A stretch of 64,000 bases of DNA, taken from positions 1 through 64,000 of the forward strand of contig CAUASB010000008.1 in the NCBI GenBank assembly GCA_958431815.1. The letters are read 5' to 3'. Source of the stretch: an uncultured Eggerthella sp. GTDB lineage: Bacteria > Actinomycetota > Coriobacteriia > Coriobacteriales > Eggerthellaceae. The position numbers and the translations under genes are program-made. Each line of letters begins with the position of its first letter. Position 1 is the first letter of the stretch. Below, piece after piece: positions 42,801-50,678 of this stretch. The notes beneath the pieces were generated by a model. The model saw only the letters and a program-made list of their open reading frames with translations, did not search any database and was not told the DNA's origin.

Positions 42801-43697
42801 CTAATTCCCCTGCGCCGTAAGCACGACGCCTACCGTCTGAACAATCAATTTGAAATCCGCCCAAGCGCTGCACTGCTTCGCATACAAAAGATCCAACTCA
42901 ACCCACTCGTCGAACGTGATTGCATCGCGATTGCGGCGAGTCTGCCAATAGCAGGTGATGCCGGGCTTTACCTGCAGGCGCTGCTTCTGGCGCGCGTTGT
43001 AGGTGGCAACCTCTAAGGGAAGCGCTGGCCTTGGCCCCACGATGGAAATATCGCCCATCAGCACGTTGAAGAACTGCGGCAATTCGTCCAGGCTAAGCTT
43101 GCGCAGCCACTTGCCCACACGCGTGATACGCGGATCTTCGGCGATCTTGAACACAGGGCCTGTCTTTTCGTTCAGACCCTTCAGCGCAGCAAGCTTCGCC
43201 TCGGCGTCAACGCACATGCTGCGGAACTTATACATGTCAAAATAAGTGAGCTTGCCGTCTTTCGTCATGCCAACACGGCGCTGCTTAAACAGCACAGGCC
43301 CTTTCGGGTCGTCCAGTTTGATAAGAATGGCAATGATCAGAAACAGCCAGGAAAGGCAAACCAACACCAACACGCTGAACACGATGTCGAACGCGCGTTT
43401 TGCAAAGCGGTACCCCAAACGCCCCGTTTGCAAGGCCTCCACCGCCTGGGCGCCCTCGGGGTCTTCGGACGTTTCAACCTTAACCGCCGCCTTCCGAGCG
43501 GCTTCGCCGCGGAAATCAACATGCACCACGCTTGCGGGTGCCGCATTCTGCTGCGCAGCGTAATCGACTGCCGCCGTTCCTGCATCTATCGGGGGAATGC
43601 CTTTCTTCCCCGTATCTGCTTCTATTACCGCTTCACTCAAACCAGCTGTTACGTCCCCAGTTTCTGGGGTTCCTCCCGTCGGCAAGTTACTGTTCAT
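42801..43697 (-). CDS. Initiating undecaprenyl-phosphate sugar phosphotransferase
   Basis: 298 residues. A ~95-residue non-conserved N-terminus precedes KRAFDIVFSVLVLVCLSW, the single reentrant helix of the bacterial sugar transferase family, then KFRSMCVDAEAKL, KLSLDELPQFFNVLMGDISIVGPRPALP and the C-terminal hydrophobic tail. Transfers the first sugar 1-phosphate to the lipid carrier. First structural gene after loaP and the leader terminator. Confidence 0.92.
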   Translation of the reverse strand: MNSNLPTGGTPETGDVTAGLSEAVIEADTGKKGIPPIDAGTAAVDYAAQQNAAPASVVHVDFRGEAARKAAVKVETSEDPEGAQAVEALQTGRLGYRFAKRAFDIVFSVLVLVCLSWLFLIIAILIKLDDPKGPVLFKQRRVGMTKDGKLTYFDMYKFRSMCVDAEAKLAALKGLNEKTGPVFKIAEDPRITRVGKWLRKLSLDELPQFFNVLMGDISIVGPRPALPLEVATYNARQKQRLQVKPGITCYWQTRRNRDAITFDEWVELDLLYAKQCSAWADFKLIVQTVGVVLTAQGN

Positions 43698-43737
43698 TCC
43701 TGCAGGTCATGCGCCCATCGCAACCGTATTTTGACAA

Positions 43738-43762
43738 TAAAAAACGGCAGCATTCGCCGCCG
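43738..43762 (-). terminator. Intrinsic terminator between loaP and the polysaccharide genes
   Basis: On the minus strand CGGCGG, loop CGAATG, CTGCCG, then T6. A competing stem (CATTCG/CGAATG) would disrupt it. Placed right after the antiterminator gene and before a 14-kb operon, it is a likely target of LoaP. Upstream, 43810-43856 can fold into a dyad (CTGGC/GCCAG enclosing two GGCGCC) that may be the LoaP-recognition hairpin (inference). Confidence 0.75.
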
Positions 43763-43856
43763 AATGTTATATGCCTCTGTAATTGCTTTTCGCGCATGCC
43801 CTCGTATATCTGGCGCCATCGCGCCGCTTGCTTGGCGCCCTGCGCTGCCTTGCCAG

Positions 43857-44405
43857 CTAGCGCTTGCGCACCACTCGTATGCCTACCTGAGCGTGTATTG
43901 TTCGGCCGAACGCGGGAATTTCCAGATACGCCACCTTCTTGCGGTGGTTCACGCTGCTTATCCAGCCTTCGCGGCCCATCAGCGGGCCCGCAACAACTTC
44001 GACCTCGTCCCCAGCACTCACCACGGCCGTCGATACCTCGATTGCCTGAGTGCCGCAGTGCGTGAATGCATCGATCCACGCAACTTCATCCCTATCCAAG
44101 GGAACAAACGCTTCGTCTTGCCCGCCAATCAGGCGCGCACTTCGCACATGGCCACGAATACACGCCGCCAAATCTTCAACGCGGCTGGTTACCGCTATCA
44201 AATAACCGGGGAACAGCGCCTCCATCACGGGCACCAATTTGCCATCGCGCTTTTTCAAAGCGCGGCAACGCGGAACAAAACAGGTTTCAAGCAATGGCTT
44301 TTGGCTCTGGCCTTCGGCTTGCCGCTCTTCGGCGGCCACCACTTGGCGAATTGCCTTGCAGGCAGATTCTTCCTTGCCCGCAAGCGTTTGCACCACGTAC
44401 CACAT
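43857..44405 (-). CDS. loaP: NusG-paralogue processive antiterminator LoaP
   Basis: 182 residues from ATG 44405; the frame is open further up, but MWYVVQTLAGKEESACKAI is the NusG-like N-terminus. CFVPRCRALKKRDGKL and EALFPGYLIAV complete the NGN domain; the C-terminal KOW has AGDEVEVVAGPLMGREGWI. LoaP proteins sit at the head of exopolysaccharide or antibiotic operons and let RNA polymerase pass terminators. Here it leads the operon ending with wzx. Confidence 0.88.
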   Translation of the reverse strand: MWYVVQTLAGKEESACKAIRQVVAAEERQAEGQSQKPLLETCFVPRCRALKKRDGKLVPVMEALFPGYLIAVTSRVEDLAACIRGHVRSARLIGGQDEAFVPLDRDEVAWIDAFTHCGTQAIEVSTAVVSAGDEVEVVAGPLMGREGWISSVNHRKKVAYLEIPAFGRTIHAQVGIRVVRKR

Positions 44406-44941
44406 CGCCGCCGCCTTCCGCATACAAAGGCATAGCTTCGCCCTTATGCGCGAACGCACTGAACAGACGTGGGCTTTCGACCAAAACCGCCGAACAATTA
44501 GGGGGGGCACAAACCCGCCGCTAAAACAGCCACTGCTTTATTGCTAAAGCGTTTGTTCCTTACCCGCCAACTGGCACTCGTGCAAGTACCGTTAAGGGCG
44601 CATAAGTATGGGAGGGGTGAAGCGTTGCCTTCAAACAACAAAACACCTGGTAGATTCTAGCGCAACAAAACAGGTTCATGCGAAAAACGTTGCCGAATGT
44701 CCCCTCCCGTACAGGGAGCGGCAGCATATTTAACACACCCGCCACACACGCCGAATGCTGTTGAACCTGTTCACTTGGGCGAAAGACGAAAAATATAGCA
44801 CAGCCCCTGTACCACGGGTAGCAAAACGTTTCGCCATTCGCTCTATTTTCCCTGTTCATTTGCCTGTACCTGGGGTACCATTGAACAAATATGTGATAGT
44901 GTCACGTTTACTAACGCTTATACATGAAGGAGTAGGCACCA
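44406..44941. other. Divergent regulatory region, loaP and surface-protein promoters
   Basis: No supportable gene. A C7 run on the minus strand (44501-44507) lies in the loaP leader. GGTACC-type dyad near 44865-44880 and GTGATAGTGTCAC at 44893-44905 lie before the surface-protein gene and might bind a regulator; no consensus promoter is clear. AAGGAG lies before the ATG at 44942. Confidence 0.4.
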
Positions 44942-45544
44942 ATGAAGAAGAAAATCGCAGCTCTGGTGTGCACCTTTGCGCTGGTTGCAGCCATGCCGGT
45001 TATGGCATGGGCGGCAGGCAGCCCTTCGAAGGTAACGTCCAACACGGCAACCGCCACCCAGGGCGCAACGCTTACGGTTACGGGCAACACCACTGGCAAC
45101 AGCCAGATTGTCGTAGAGCCCACCGACCAGCAGGCTTCTAACACCCAGCTTACAGAAACCATGAAAATCGTAGGCACCTTCAAGGTATACGACGAACCTT
45201 TGGATTCCACTTCTGGCACCTACACCTTCACCTTCGGCGACCTTGCTGAATACAACGGTGCAACCGCAACCGTGTTCATCGAGCATCAGAACGGTGATGC
45301 AAACCTGGGCTGCGAAACCAAAACCGCTACTGTTTCCAACGGCACGGTAACCGTTTCTTCCGACGGCCTTTCCCTGGTAACCATCGCGGTTGACACCGCA
45401 ACCGTTACCGGCGCCACCACCGACGCAAGCGCCACTTCCCCGCAAACCGGCGTTAACTTCGCTGGCGTTGCCGGCGCTACTGCTGTTTGCGCGGTAGCCG
45501 CCATTGGCGTAGGCGCTGTTCTTCGCAAGAAGGCAACCAAATAA
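44942..45544 (+). CDS. Sortase-anchored surface protein (SPQTG motif)
   Basis: 200 residues. Signal peptide with cleavage near AWAAG. The mature part is Thr/Val/Ala-rich, predicted all-beta. The C-terminus has SPQTG, a hydrophobic helix and RKKATK, the cell-wall-sorting architecture with Ser in place of the usual Leu. The sortase at 47549 is the nearest candidate enzyme. Function of the displayed domain unknown. Good AAGGAG site; own terminator. Confidence 0.82.
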   Translation: MKKKIAALVCTFALVAAMPVMAWAAGSPSKVTSNTATATQGATLTVTGNTTGNSQIVVEPTDQQASNTQLTETMKIVGTFKVYDEPLDSTSGTYTFTFGDLAEYNGATATVFIEHQNGDANLGCETKTATVSNGTVTVSSDGLSLVTIAVDTATVTGATTDASATSPQTGVNFAGVAGATAVCAVAAIGVGAVLRKKATK

Positions 45545-45593
45545 TGTCAGCCTGCGCCACACGCGCTACCTGGCAAAACGTACGTAAGTAACG

Positions 45594-45621
45594 AAGAGAG
45601 GGCCCTTGCGCCCTCTCTTTT
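45594..45621 (+). terminator. Terminator after the surface-protein gene
   Basis: Ten-bp stem (45594-45603 with 45610-45619) followed by TTT. Confidence 0.85.
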
Positions 45622-45678
45622 CCGTAACAGGGAAGTTCGCGCAAGCCGCGCTGCCCGCCCATTCAAGGAGATTCGCCC

Positions 45679-46350
45679 ATGACCCTGCTCGAGCTGCTAG
45701 AGCTCCTTCGCAAGAAGTGGTACCTCGTCGTAATACTGCCCCTGGTGTTCGCCGGCGCAACCGCCGCCTACTGTTGGGGCTTCATGACCAACAACTACAC
45801 CGCCAGCGTTTCGCTGTATGTGCTTACGCAAAGCAGCAGCAGCGCCAACGGCCAAACGCAAGTAACCAGCTCGGATACGCAGGCTTCCCAGCAGCTGGCA
45901 AACGACCTTGCCAAGATCGCCAAAACTTCCACCGTGGTAGATTCCACGGCAAAGGCACTGGGCATGCAGAACCTGGACGATTTCACGGTTAACGTTTCTT
46001 CCGACACCACCAGCCGCGTTATCACGCTTACCGTTACCGGCAAGAACCCCGACGCTGCTGCGCGCGTTGCCAACGAACTGGCCGACCGCACGTCCGACGC
46101 CGCCGTGGAAGCCATGAAGCTGGAAGCGGTTAACGTTATCGACCGCGCCACCGCACCCGATACTCCTTCAGGCCCTAACCGCACCATGTATACGCTGGTT
46201 GCGCTGCTGGCGGGCCTGTTCGTGGCCATCGCCATCATCGTTTTGCTGGATATGCTGGACAACACCGTAAAGTCCGGCGAAGACGCCGAAGAATTGCTGG
46301 GGCTGCCTGTGCTTTCCCGCATGCCCGAAATAAACGGAAAGGGGAAATAG
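45679..46350 (+). CDS. Polysaccharide chain-length regulator / kinase activator (Wzz, CapA type)
   Basis: 223 residues. Two membrane helices (residues ~17-38 and ~172-195) flank an extracytoplasmic domain; LELLELLRKKWYLVVILP at the start is the Wzz signature. The last helix is followed by a short cytoplasmic tail that activates the BY-kinase encoded one base downstream. Sets polymer length with that kinase. Confidence 0.88.
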   Translation: MTLLELLELLRKKWYLVVILPLVFAGATAAYCWGFMTNNYTASVSLYVLTQSSSSANGQTQVTSSDTQASQQLANDLAKIAKTSTVVDSTAKALGMQNLDDFTVNVSSDTTSRVITLTVTGKNPDAAARVANELADRTSDAAVEAMKLEAVNVIDRATAPDTPSGPNRTMYTLVALLAGLFVAIAIIVLLDMLDNTVKSGEDAEELLGLPVLSRMPEINGKGK

Positions 46351-46351
46351 C

Positions 46352-47311
46352 ATGGCAAAGAAGAACCGCAAGCGCCTTGGGTCGTTCCAAATCCCTGCGT
46401 TGAACAACGCTTCGCGCACGCTTTTGGCCAACATCCGCTTTACGTCTATCGACGAAAAGGTTAAAACCATCGCCATCACTTCCACGGGCCCCGATGAAGG
46501 CAAAACCGTGGTGTGCACCAACCTGGCCTGCGCCATTGCCGATTCCGGCAAGCGCGTGCTGCTGGTAGACACCGATATGCGCCGCCGCTGCATTGGCAAC
46601 ATGCTGAACATCCACCCGCGTTATGGGCTGTACTCGGTGCTGGCAGGCTCCGCTTCGCTGCAAAGCGCCATTACCCCCACCGAGAAGCCGGGCCTGTTCT
46701 TCATGGATTCCGAGCCCAATATCCCCAGCCCGCCCGACGTGCTTTCCACCAAGCGCTTCGCCGCATTGGTCGATCAGCTGCGTGGGATGTTCGACTACGT
46801 TATCTTCGACACCCCGCCCGTGGGCGTGTTCGTCGATGCCGCCATCATTTCCAACCTGGTAGACGGCACGGTGTACGCCATCCGTGAGCGCGGCGAAAAG
46901 CGCGATGCCATCCTGGCTGGCGTGCAGCAGCTGAAGGCCGCAAACGCGCGCATCCTGGGCACGGTTATCACATTTTCGCAGGAAGAGGCGCAGAACGATT
47001 ACTACTACGCCTACTACAACGAAGAAGGCAAGCGCGTTTCCAAGCGCGAAAAGAACGAGCCCGTTATCAACGAATCCGCCGATGCACGCGACATTGCCGC
47101 CGATGATATCGAGCAGTGGGCCCGCAAGGCCGGCATCGATCCGCAGCAGGCGGTACGTGCAGGCAGCCAGGCCGTGGAACGCCAGCGCGAGGCGCGTCAG
47201 GCCGCAGCGCACCAGGGCATGCACAGCCCCATGGAGCAGTTCCCCACCGGAGCGTTCCGTGCCGTGGGTGCTGGCAACAAAGCACCGCGCCACAAGAGCA
47301 CGCGCATTTAG
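46352..47311 (+). CDS. Bacterial tyrosine kinase (CapB/CpsD type)
   Basis: 319 residues. Walker A TGPDEGKTVVCTNLA, Walker A' VLLVDTDMRRR and Walker B DYVIFDTPPVG define BY-kinases. A Tyr cluster (DYYYAYYNEE, ~residues 214-223) is likely the autophosphorylation site; it is followed by an unusual ~90-residue charged tail rather than ending the protein. Works with the adjacent Wzz-type activator and the PHP phosphatase at 49787. Confidence 0.9.
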   Translation: MAKKNRKRLGSFQIPALNNASRTLLANIRFTSIDEKVKTIAITSTGPDEGKTVVCTNLACAIADSGKRVLLVDTDMRRRCIGNMLNIHPRYGLYSVLAGSASLQSAITPTEKPGLFFMDSEPNIPSPPDVLSTKRFAALVDQLRGMFDYVIFDTPPVGVFVDAAIISNLVDGTVYAIRERGEKRDAILAGVQQLKAANARILGTVITFSQEEAQNDYYYAYYNEEGKRVSKREKNEPVINESADARDIAADDIEQWARKAGIDPQQAVRAGSQAVERQREARQAAAHQGMHSPMEQFPTGAFRAVGAGNKAPRHKSTRI

Positions 47312-47548
47312 TGCTGTTGTTGCTTGCAATAGCTGGTTGCCGTGCGGAGCTTGATGGGTTTGGACCCTGCTTCAGCGACGTTTGCCCGCGTAAGCCAGGC
47401 AAGCACGCGGAACACGGGTTTCGATACGCCCTTGCAGCAACCGCAACCTAGCGTGCAAGCGCACCTCATCGGCTTCGCCCACCGCCGCCGATACTCACAT
47501 ACCACTACCGATGGGCGCTCACTGCGCCCATCGCTGTTTTAGGAACGA

Positions 47549-48412
47549 ATGCTGAAGAACCACTCCGACATACCGAACGCTGAACCACAGCACGGCAAAC
47601 ACGCTTCAAGCGATGCCGTGCCAACCAGTACTGCAGGCAAATCGAAGAAGAAACCGCAGATAATTGCGCTTTCCATCGTGTTCGCGGTGCTGGTAGTGCT
47701 TACCCTGGCAGGCGTGGGCTATATGGTGTGGCAAACCTGGGCAACGCAGCAAGCCGCCGATGAAGGCGCTGGTCCTGCCCCCTCCACCCCCGCTTCTGAA
47801 AAAGATTCGCGAGTGGAAAACCCCATCGACTTCGCCAGCCTTCGCGTGGAAAACCCCGACATTTACGCGTGGATCTACATCCCCGACACCAACGTGAACT
47901 ACCCCGTGCTGCAAAACCCCACCGATGATTCGTTCTACCTGAAGCACGATAAAGACGGCAACTACTCCGAAGCGGGTGCCATCTATTCGCAGTTGGCAAA
48001 CAAAACCGATTTCTCCGACCCTGTAACGGTGTTGTACGGCCACAACATGAATTCGGGCGGAATGTTCGCCACACTGCATTACTTTGAGAACAAGGATTTC
48101 TTCGATTCGCACCAGGACATGTACATTTACACCGATGGGCACATCCTTACGTACCGCGTGATTTCCGCCTACCAGTACGACAACCGCCACATCTTGAATT
48201 CGTTCAACTTCACTGACAAAGCGGTGGTGCAGCAGTATTTCAACACGGTGTTGAACCCCGATTCACTGGTAAAGAACGTGCGCGAAGGCGTGCAGCTTTC
48301 CGCTGATTCCGACAAAATCGTGCAGCTAAGCACCTGCACGGGCGACGCAAACCACCTGGTAAGAAGGTATTTGGTAACAGGAGAATTGGTAAGTGACCAG
48401 CAAACCTACTAA
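47549..48412 (+). CDS. srtB: Class B sortase
   Basis: 287 residues. An N-terminal membrane helix (~39-60), then the transpeptidase domain with WIYIPDTNVNYPVLQ, catalytic His in VLYGHNMNSGGMF and catalytic Cys in VQLSTCTG, followed by an Arg in VRRYLVTGE. Class B spacing. Likely anchors the SPQTG protein upstream, though class B enzymes usually prefer NPxTN-like signals. Overlaps the LCP gene by 20 bases. Confidence 0.9.
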   Translation: MLKNHSDIPNAEPQHGKHASSDAVPTSTAGKSKKKPQIIALSIVFAVLVVLTLAGVGYMVWQTWATQQAADEGAGPAPSTPASEKDSRVENPIDFASLRVENPDIYAWIYIPDTNVNYPVLQNPTDDSFYLKHDKDGNYSEAGAIYSQLANKTDFSDPVTVLYGHNMNSGGMFATLHYFENKDFFDSHQDMYIYTDGHILTYRVISAYQYDNRHILNSFNFTDKAVVQQYFNTVLNPDSLVKNVREGVQLSADSDKIVQLSTCTGDANHLVRRYLVTGELVSDQQTY

Positions 48413-49646
48413 CAATACAAACAACAAGGAACAGGCAAACGCGCAGGACACTGCAGAATTCACGAACATTTCCAGCGCAGGCAGAGCAAGCGCCGACCCC
48501 GCCCCGGCAGCGGATAGCGATTCTGCGGTAGATGCAACAACCGCTATCCCCAGCTACGCCGAAACCGACCCTGCAGCACACCCCGAAACGCTCATACGCA
48601 AGAAGAAAAAGCGCAAGCACGCTAAAAAGCACAAGGGCCTGAAGCGTGTTGGCATCGTGCTGGCCATCATCCTTGTTATTGCAGCCATCGCAACTGGCAC
48701 GGTGTTCGCCCTTACCAAAATGGGAGAGCAGTCCGTGAAAGACGCCAACACCGCCACCGATGTGCAAAGCGAAGGCGTGGCGTACGACGAGGGCAAAACC
48801 GTCGAATACAACGGCAAGCTGTACGGCTTGAACGAAAACATGGCGTCTATCGCCATCATCGGATACGACCGCCGCAGCGAACAGGTGGTGCCCGGCAAGA
48901 ACGTGGGCCAGGCCGACGCCGTTATGGTGCTTGCCGCCAACCTGGATACCGGCAAGGTAACCGCCATCGGCATCCCGCGCGATTCCATGGTTGAAGTGGG
49001 CGAATTCATGGGCAGCGACTTTACGGGCATGGACACCATGCAGCTGTGCCTTGCTTTTGCCTACGGCGACGGCGGCGAAACCAGCAGTCAGTACACCACG
49101 GCGGCCGTTTCGCGCGTGTTGTACAACATGCCGGTGAACAACTATGTTTCCCTTGATATGGACAGCGTCGGCGAACTTGCCAACACGGTGGGCGGCGTGC
49201 CGGTAACGCCGCTGCAAACCATCCCTGGCACCAACATCGTGAAGGGGCAGGACACCGTGCTGTTCGGCAACAATGCGTTGAAGTACATCCAGTGGCGCGA
49301 TACCTCCGTGTTGAATTCCTCGCTCGACCGCCAGGCTCGTCAGTCGCAGTTCGTGCAGGCGTTCTGCAAGGAAGCGTTTGCGCAGGCAAAGGGCAACGTG
49401 GGCACGCTCGTTAACCTGTTCAACGTGGCGCGCAGCAACGGCATCACCAACCTGGGCGTTGACGACTTCACCTACCTTGCCAGCACGGTGCTGAACACGG
49501 GCATTTCCGGCGTCGACGTAACCACGTTGCAGGGCCAGATGCAGCAGGGCAAGAAGTTCGCCGAGTTCTACCTGGACAAAACCAACATGTACGAAACGGT
49601 GCTGAACGTCTACTACCACGAAATCGGCGACGCACCCTCGAAATAA
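48393..49646 (+). CDS. LytR-CpsA-Psr (LCP) glycopolymer ligase
   Basis: 417 residues. A ~80-residue polar N-terminus ending in a Lys-rich patch, a membrane helix (~88-110), then the LCP domain: IAIIGYDRR, GQADAVMVLAANLDTGKVT, GIPRDSMVEV, CLAFAYGDGG, VGGVPVTP and LKYIQWRDT. These enzymes attach teichoic acid or capsule from lipid carrier to peptidoglycan and would join the exopolysaccharide made by the opposite operon to the wall. Confidence 0.92.
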   Translation: MTSKPTNNTNNKEQANAQDTAEFTNISSAGRASADPAPAADSDSAVDATTAIPSYAETDPAAHPETLIRKKKKRKHAKKHKGLKRVGIVLAIILVIAAIATGTVFALTKMGEQSVKDANTATDVQSEGVAYDEGKTVEYNGKLYGLNENMASIAIIGYDRRSEQVVPGKNVGQADAVMVLAANLDTGKVTAIGIPRDSMVEVGEFMGSDFTGMDTMQLCLAFAYGDGGETSSQYTTAAVSRVLYNMPVNNYVSLDMDSVGELANTVGGVPVTPLQTIPGTNIVKGQDTVLFGNNALKYIQWRDTSVLNSSLDRQARQSQFVQAFCKEAFAQAKGNVGTLVNLFNVARSNGITNLGVDDFTYLASTVLNTGISGVDVTTLQGQMQQGKKFAEFYLDKTNMYETVLNVYYHEIGDAPSK

Positions 49647-49653
49647 CAAAAAA

Positions 49654-49754
49654 GGGCGTCCGATGGGGACAGTCCCTTTTGGGCAAAACTGGGCGGGCAT
49701 CACCACCTTGCTCAATCATATTTGCCTATAGGAGACCGTTCCCATCGGACGCCC
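49654..49754. repeat. Long-loop inverted repeat containing a GGGGACAGTCCC core
   Basis: Exact 14-bp arms (49654-49667 and 49741-49754) 73 bases apart, between the LCP and phosphatase genes; the left arm runs into GGGGACAGTCCCTTTT. Alternative folds may terminate LCP transcription. Confidence 0.75.
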
Positions 49755-49786
49755 ATCCACCACACGCACCCCGAAAGGAACTGCGC

Positions 49787-50419
49787 ATGTTCGATATCCA
49801 CTGCCACATACTCCCCGGCGTAGACGACGGCGCGCGCACTCCCGCGGAAACAGGGCAAATGCTGGTTGCTGCACGCAATGCCGGCATCGACCACATCGTG
49901 TGCACGCCGCATTGCCGCACCAGCAACTTCAACCTGCCGCTTATCCAACGGCAATACCGCGCATTCAAAGCGCATGCCGCGCAGATGGGCATCCGCACCA
50001 ACCTGGGGTTCGAGGTGTATTGGAAAAAGCTTGCCGAACTGGGCGTGGAAACCGCGCCGAAGCTCTGCATCGAAGGCACCGATTTGCTGCTGCTGGAATT
50101 TTCTACCGCAGCGCTGCCCGTTAACTGGCAGCGTGCCGTGTACTCCATTCAAAGCCAGGGCATCACCGTTATCGTGGCGCACCCCGAACGCTACAAAGCG
50201 GTGCAAGACAACCTGGAAGTCGCCTACGAAATGAAAGACATGGGCTGCCGCCTGCAGCTTTCGGCAAACTTCGTGGAAGGCGGCCGTTTCGACAAGCGCC
50301 ACCGCACTGCCAAGGCCTTACTGAAAGAAGGCCTTGCCGACTACGTAGCTTCCGATGCCCACCGCCCCGAGCACTATGCCGTCTACACCAAGGCCCTCCA
50401 CGAAGCCCAAAGGTTCTAG
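49787..50419 (+). CDS. PHP-family protein tyrosine phosphatase (CpsB/CapC type)
   Basis: 210 residues. FDIHCHILPGVDDGA, CTPHC, VIVAHPERY and ASDAHRP are the metal-binding motifs of CpsB/YwqE manganese phosphatases that dephosphorylate the BY-kinase. ATG 49787 with AAAGGA gives the expected N-terminus; an upstream in-frame ATG would cross the inverted repeat. Confidence 0.92.
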   Translation: MFDIHCHILPGVDDGARTPAETGQMLVAARNAGIDHIVCTPHCRTSNFNLPLIQRQYRAFKAHAAQMGIRTNLGFEVYWKKLAELGVETAPKLCIEGTDLLLLEFSTAALPVNWQRAVYSIQSQGITVIVAHPERYKAVQDNLEVAYEMKDMGCRLQLSANFVEGGRFDKRHRTAKALLKEGLADYVASDAHRPEHYAVYTKALHEAQRF

Positions 50420-50420
50420 G

Positions 50421-50455
50421 TGACGAAAAAAGGGACTGCCCCCCCCTTTTTGTCA
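50421..50455. repeat. GGGACTGCCCC-type hairpin after the phosphatase gene
   Basis: TGAC-A5/6-GGG opposed by CCC-T5-GTCA; just after the stop codon, so it probably terminates. Related to the other GGGGACTGTCCCC palindromes. Confidence 0.7.
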
Positions 50456-50600
50456 TAGCCACTTCGAAACTGTCCAGACTGGATGCAGGCAAGATCCCCA
50501 TCAAACGGCCCGATATCTTATCTCCTGCACGATCTCCCGAACTTCAGAGCCATGAATTTGCACGATGCGCAGAACTAGCATCTTCTTGCCAATGAACCAA

Positions 50601-50638
50601 CAAGGCCCCGCTTGGACTCGATGCCAAGCGGGGCCTTG
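50601..50638. repeat. 15-bp inverted repeat
   Basis: Exact arms 50601-50615 and 50624-50638, loop ACTCGATG, no T run in either direction. Lies between the phosphatase and CNNM-type genes in a 250-base interval without genes. Confidence 0.75.
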
Positions 50639-50643
50639 GGGAA

Positions 50644-50678
50644 AATAGCAAAATGGGGACTGTCCCCATTTTGCTATT
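50644..50678. repeat. Perfect GGGGACTGTCCCC palindrome
   Basis: Exact 16-bp arms around CTG, overlapping the stop codon of the minus-strand gene. Near-identical in core to the element at 11898. Confidence 0.85.

Noticed and set aside
44560..44859. 99-codon minus-strand reading upstream of loaP
   Set aside because: No ribosome site or motif; lies in a regulatory gap.
48240..49715. 491-codon reading antisense to the LCP gene
   Set aside because: Antisense shadow of a clear LCP ligase.
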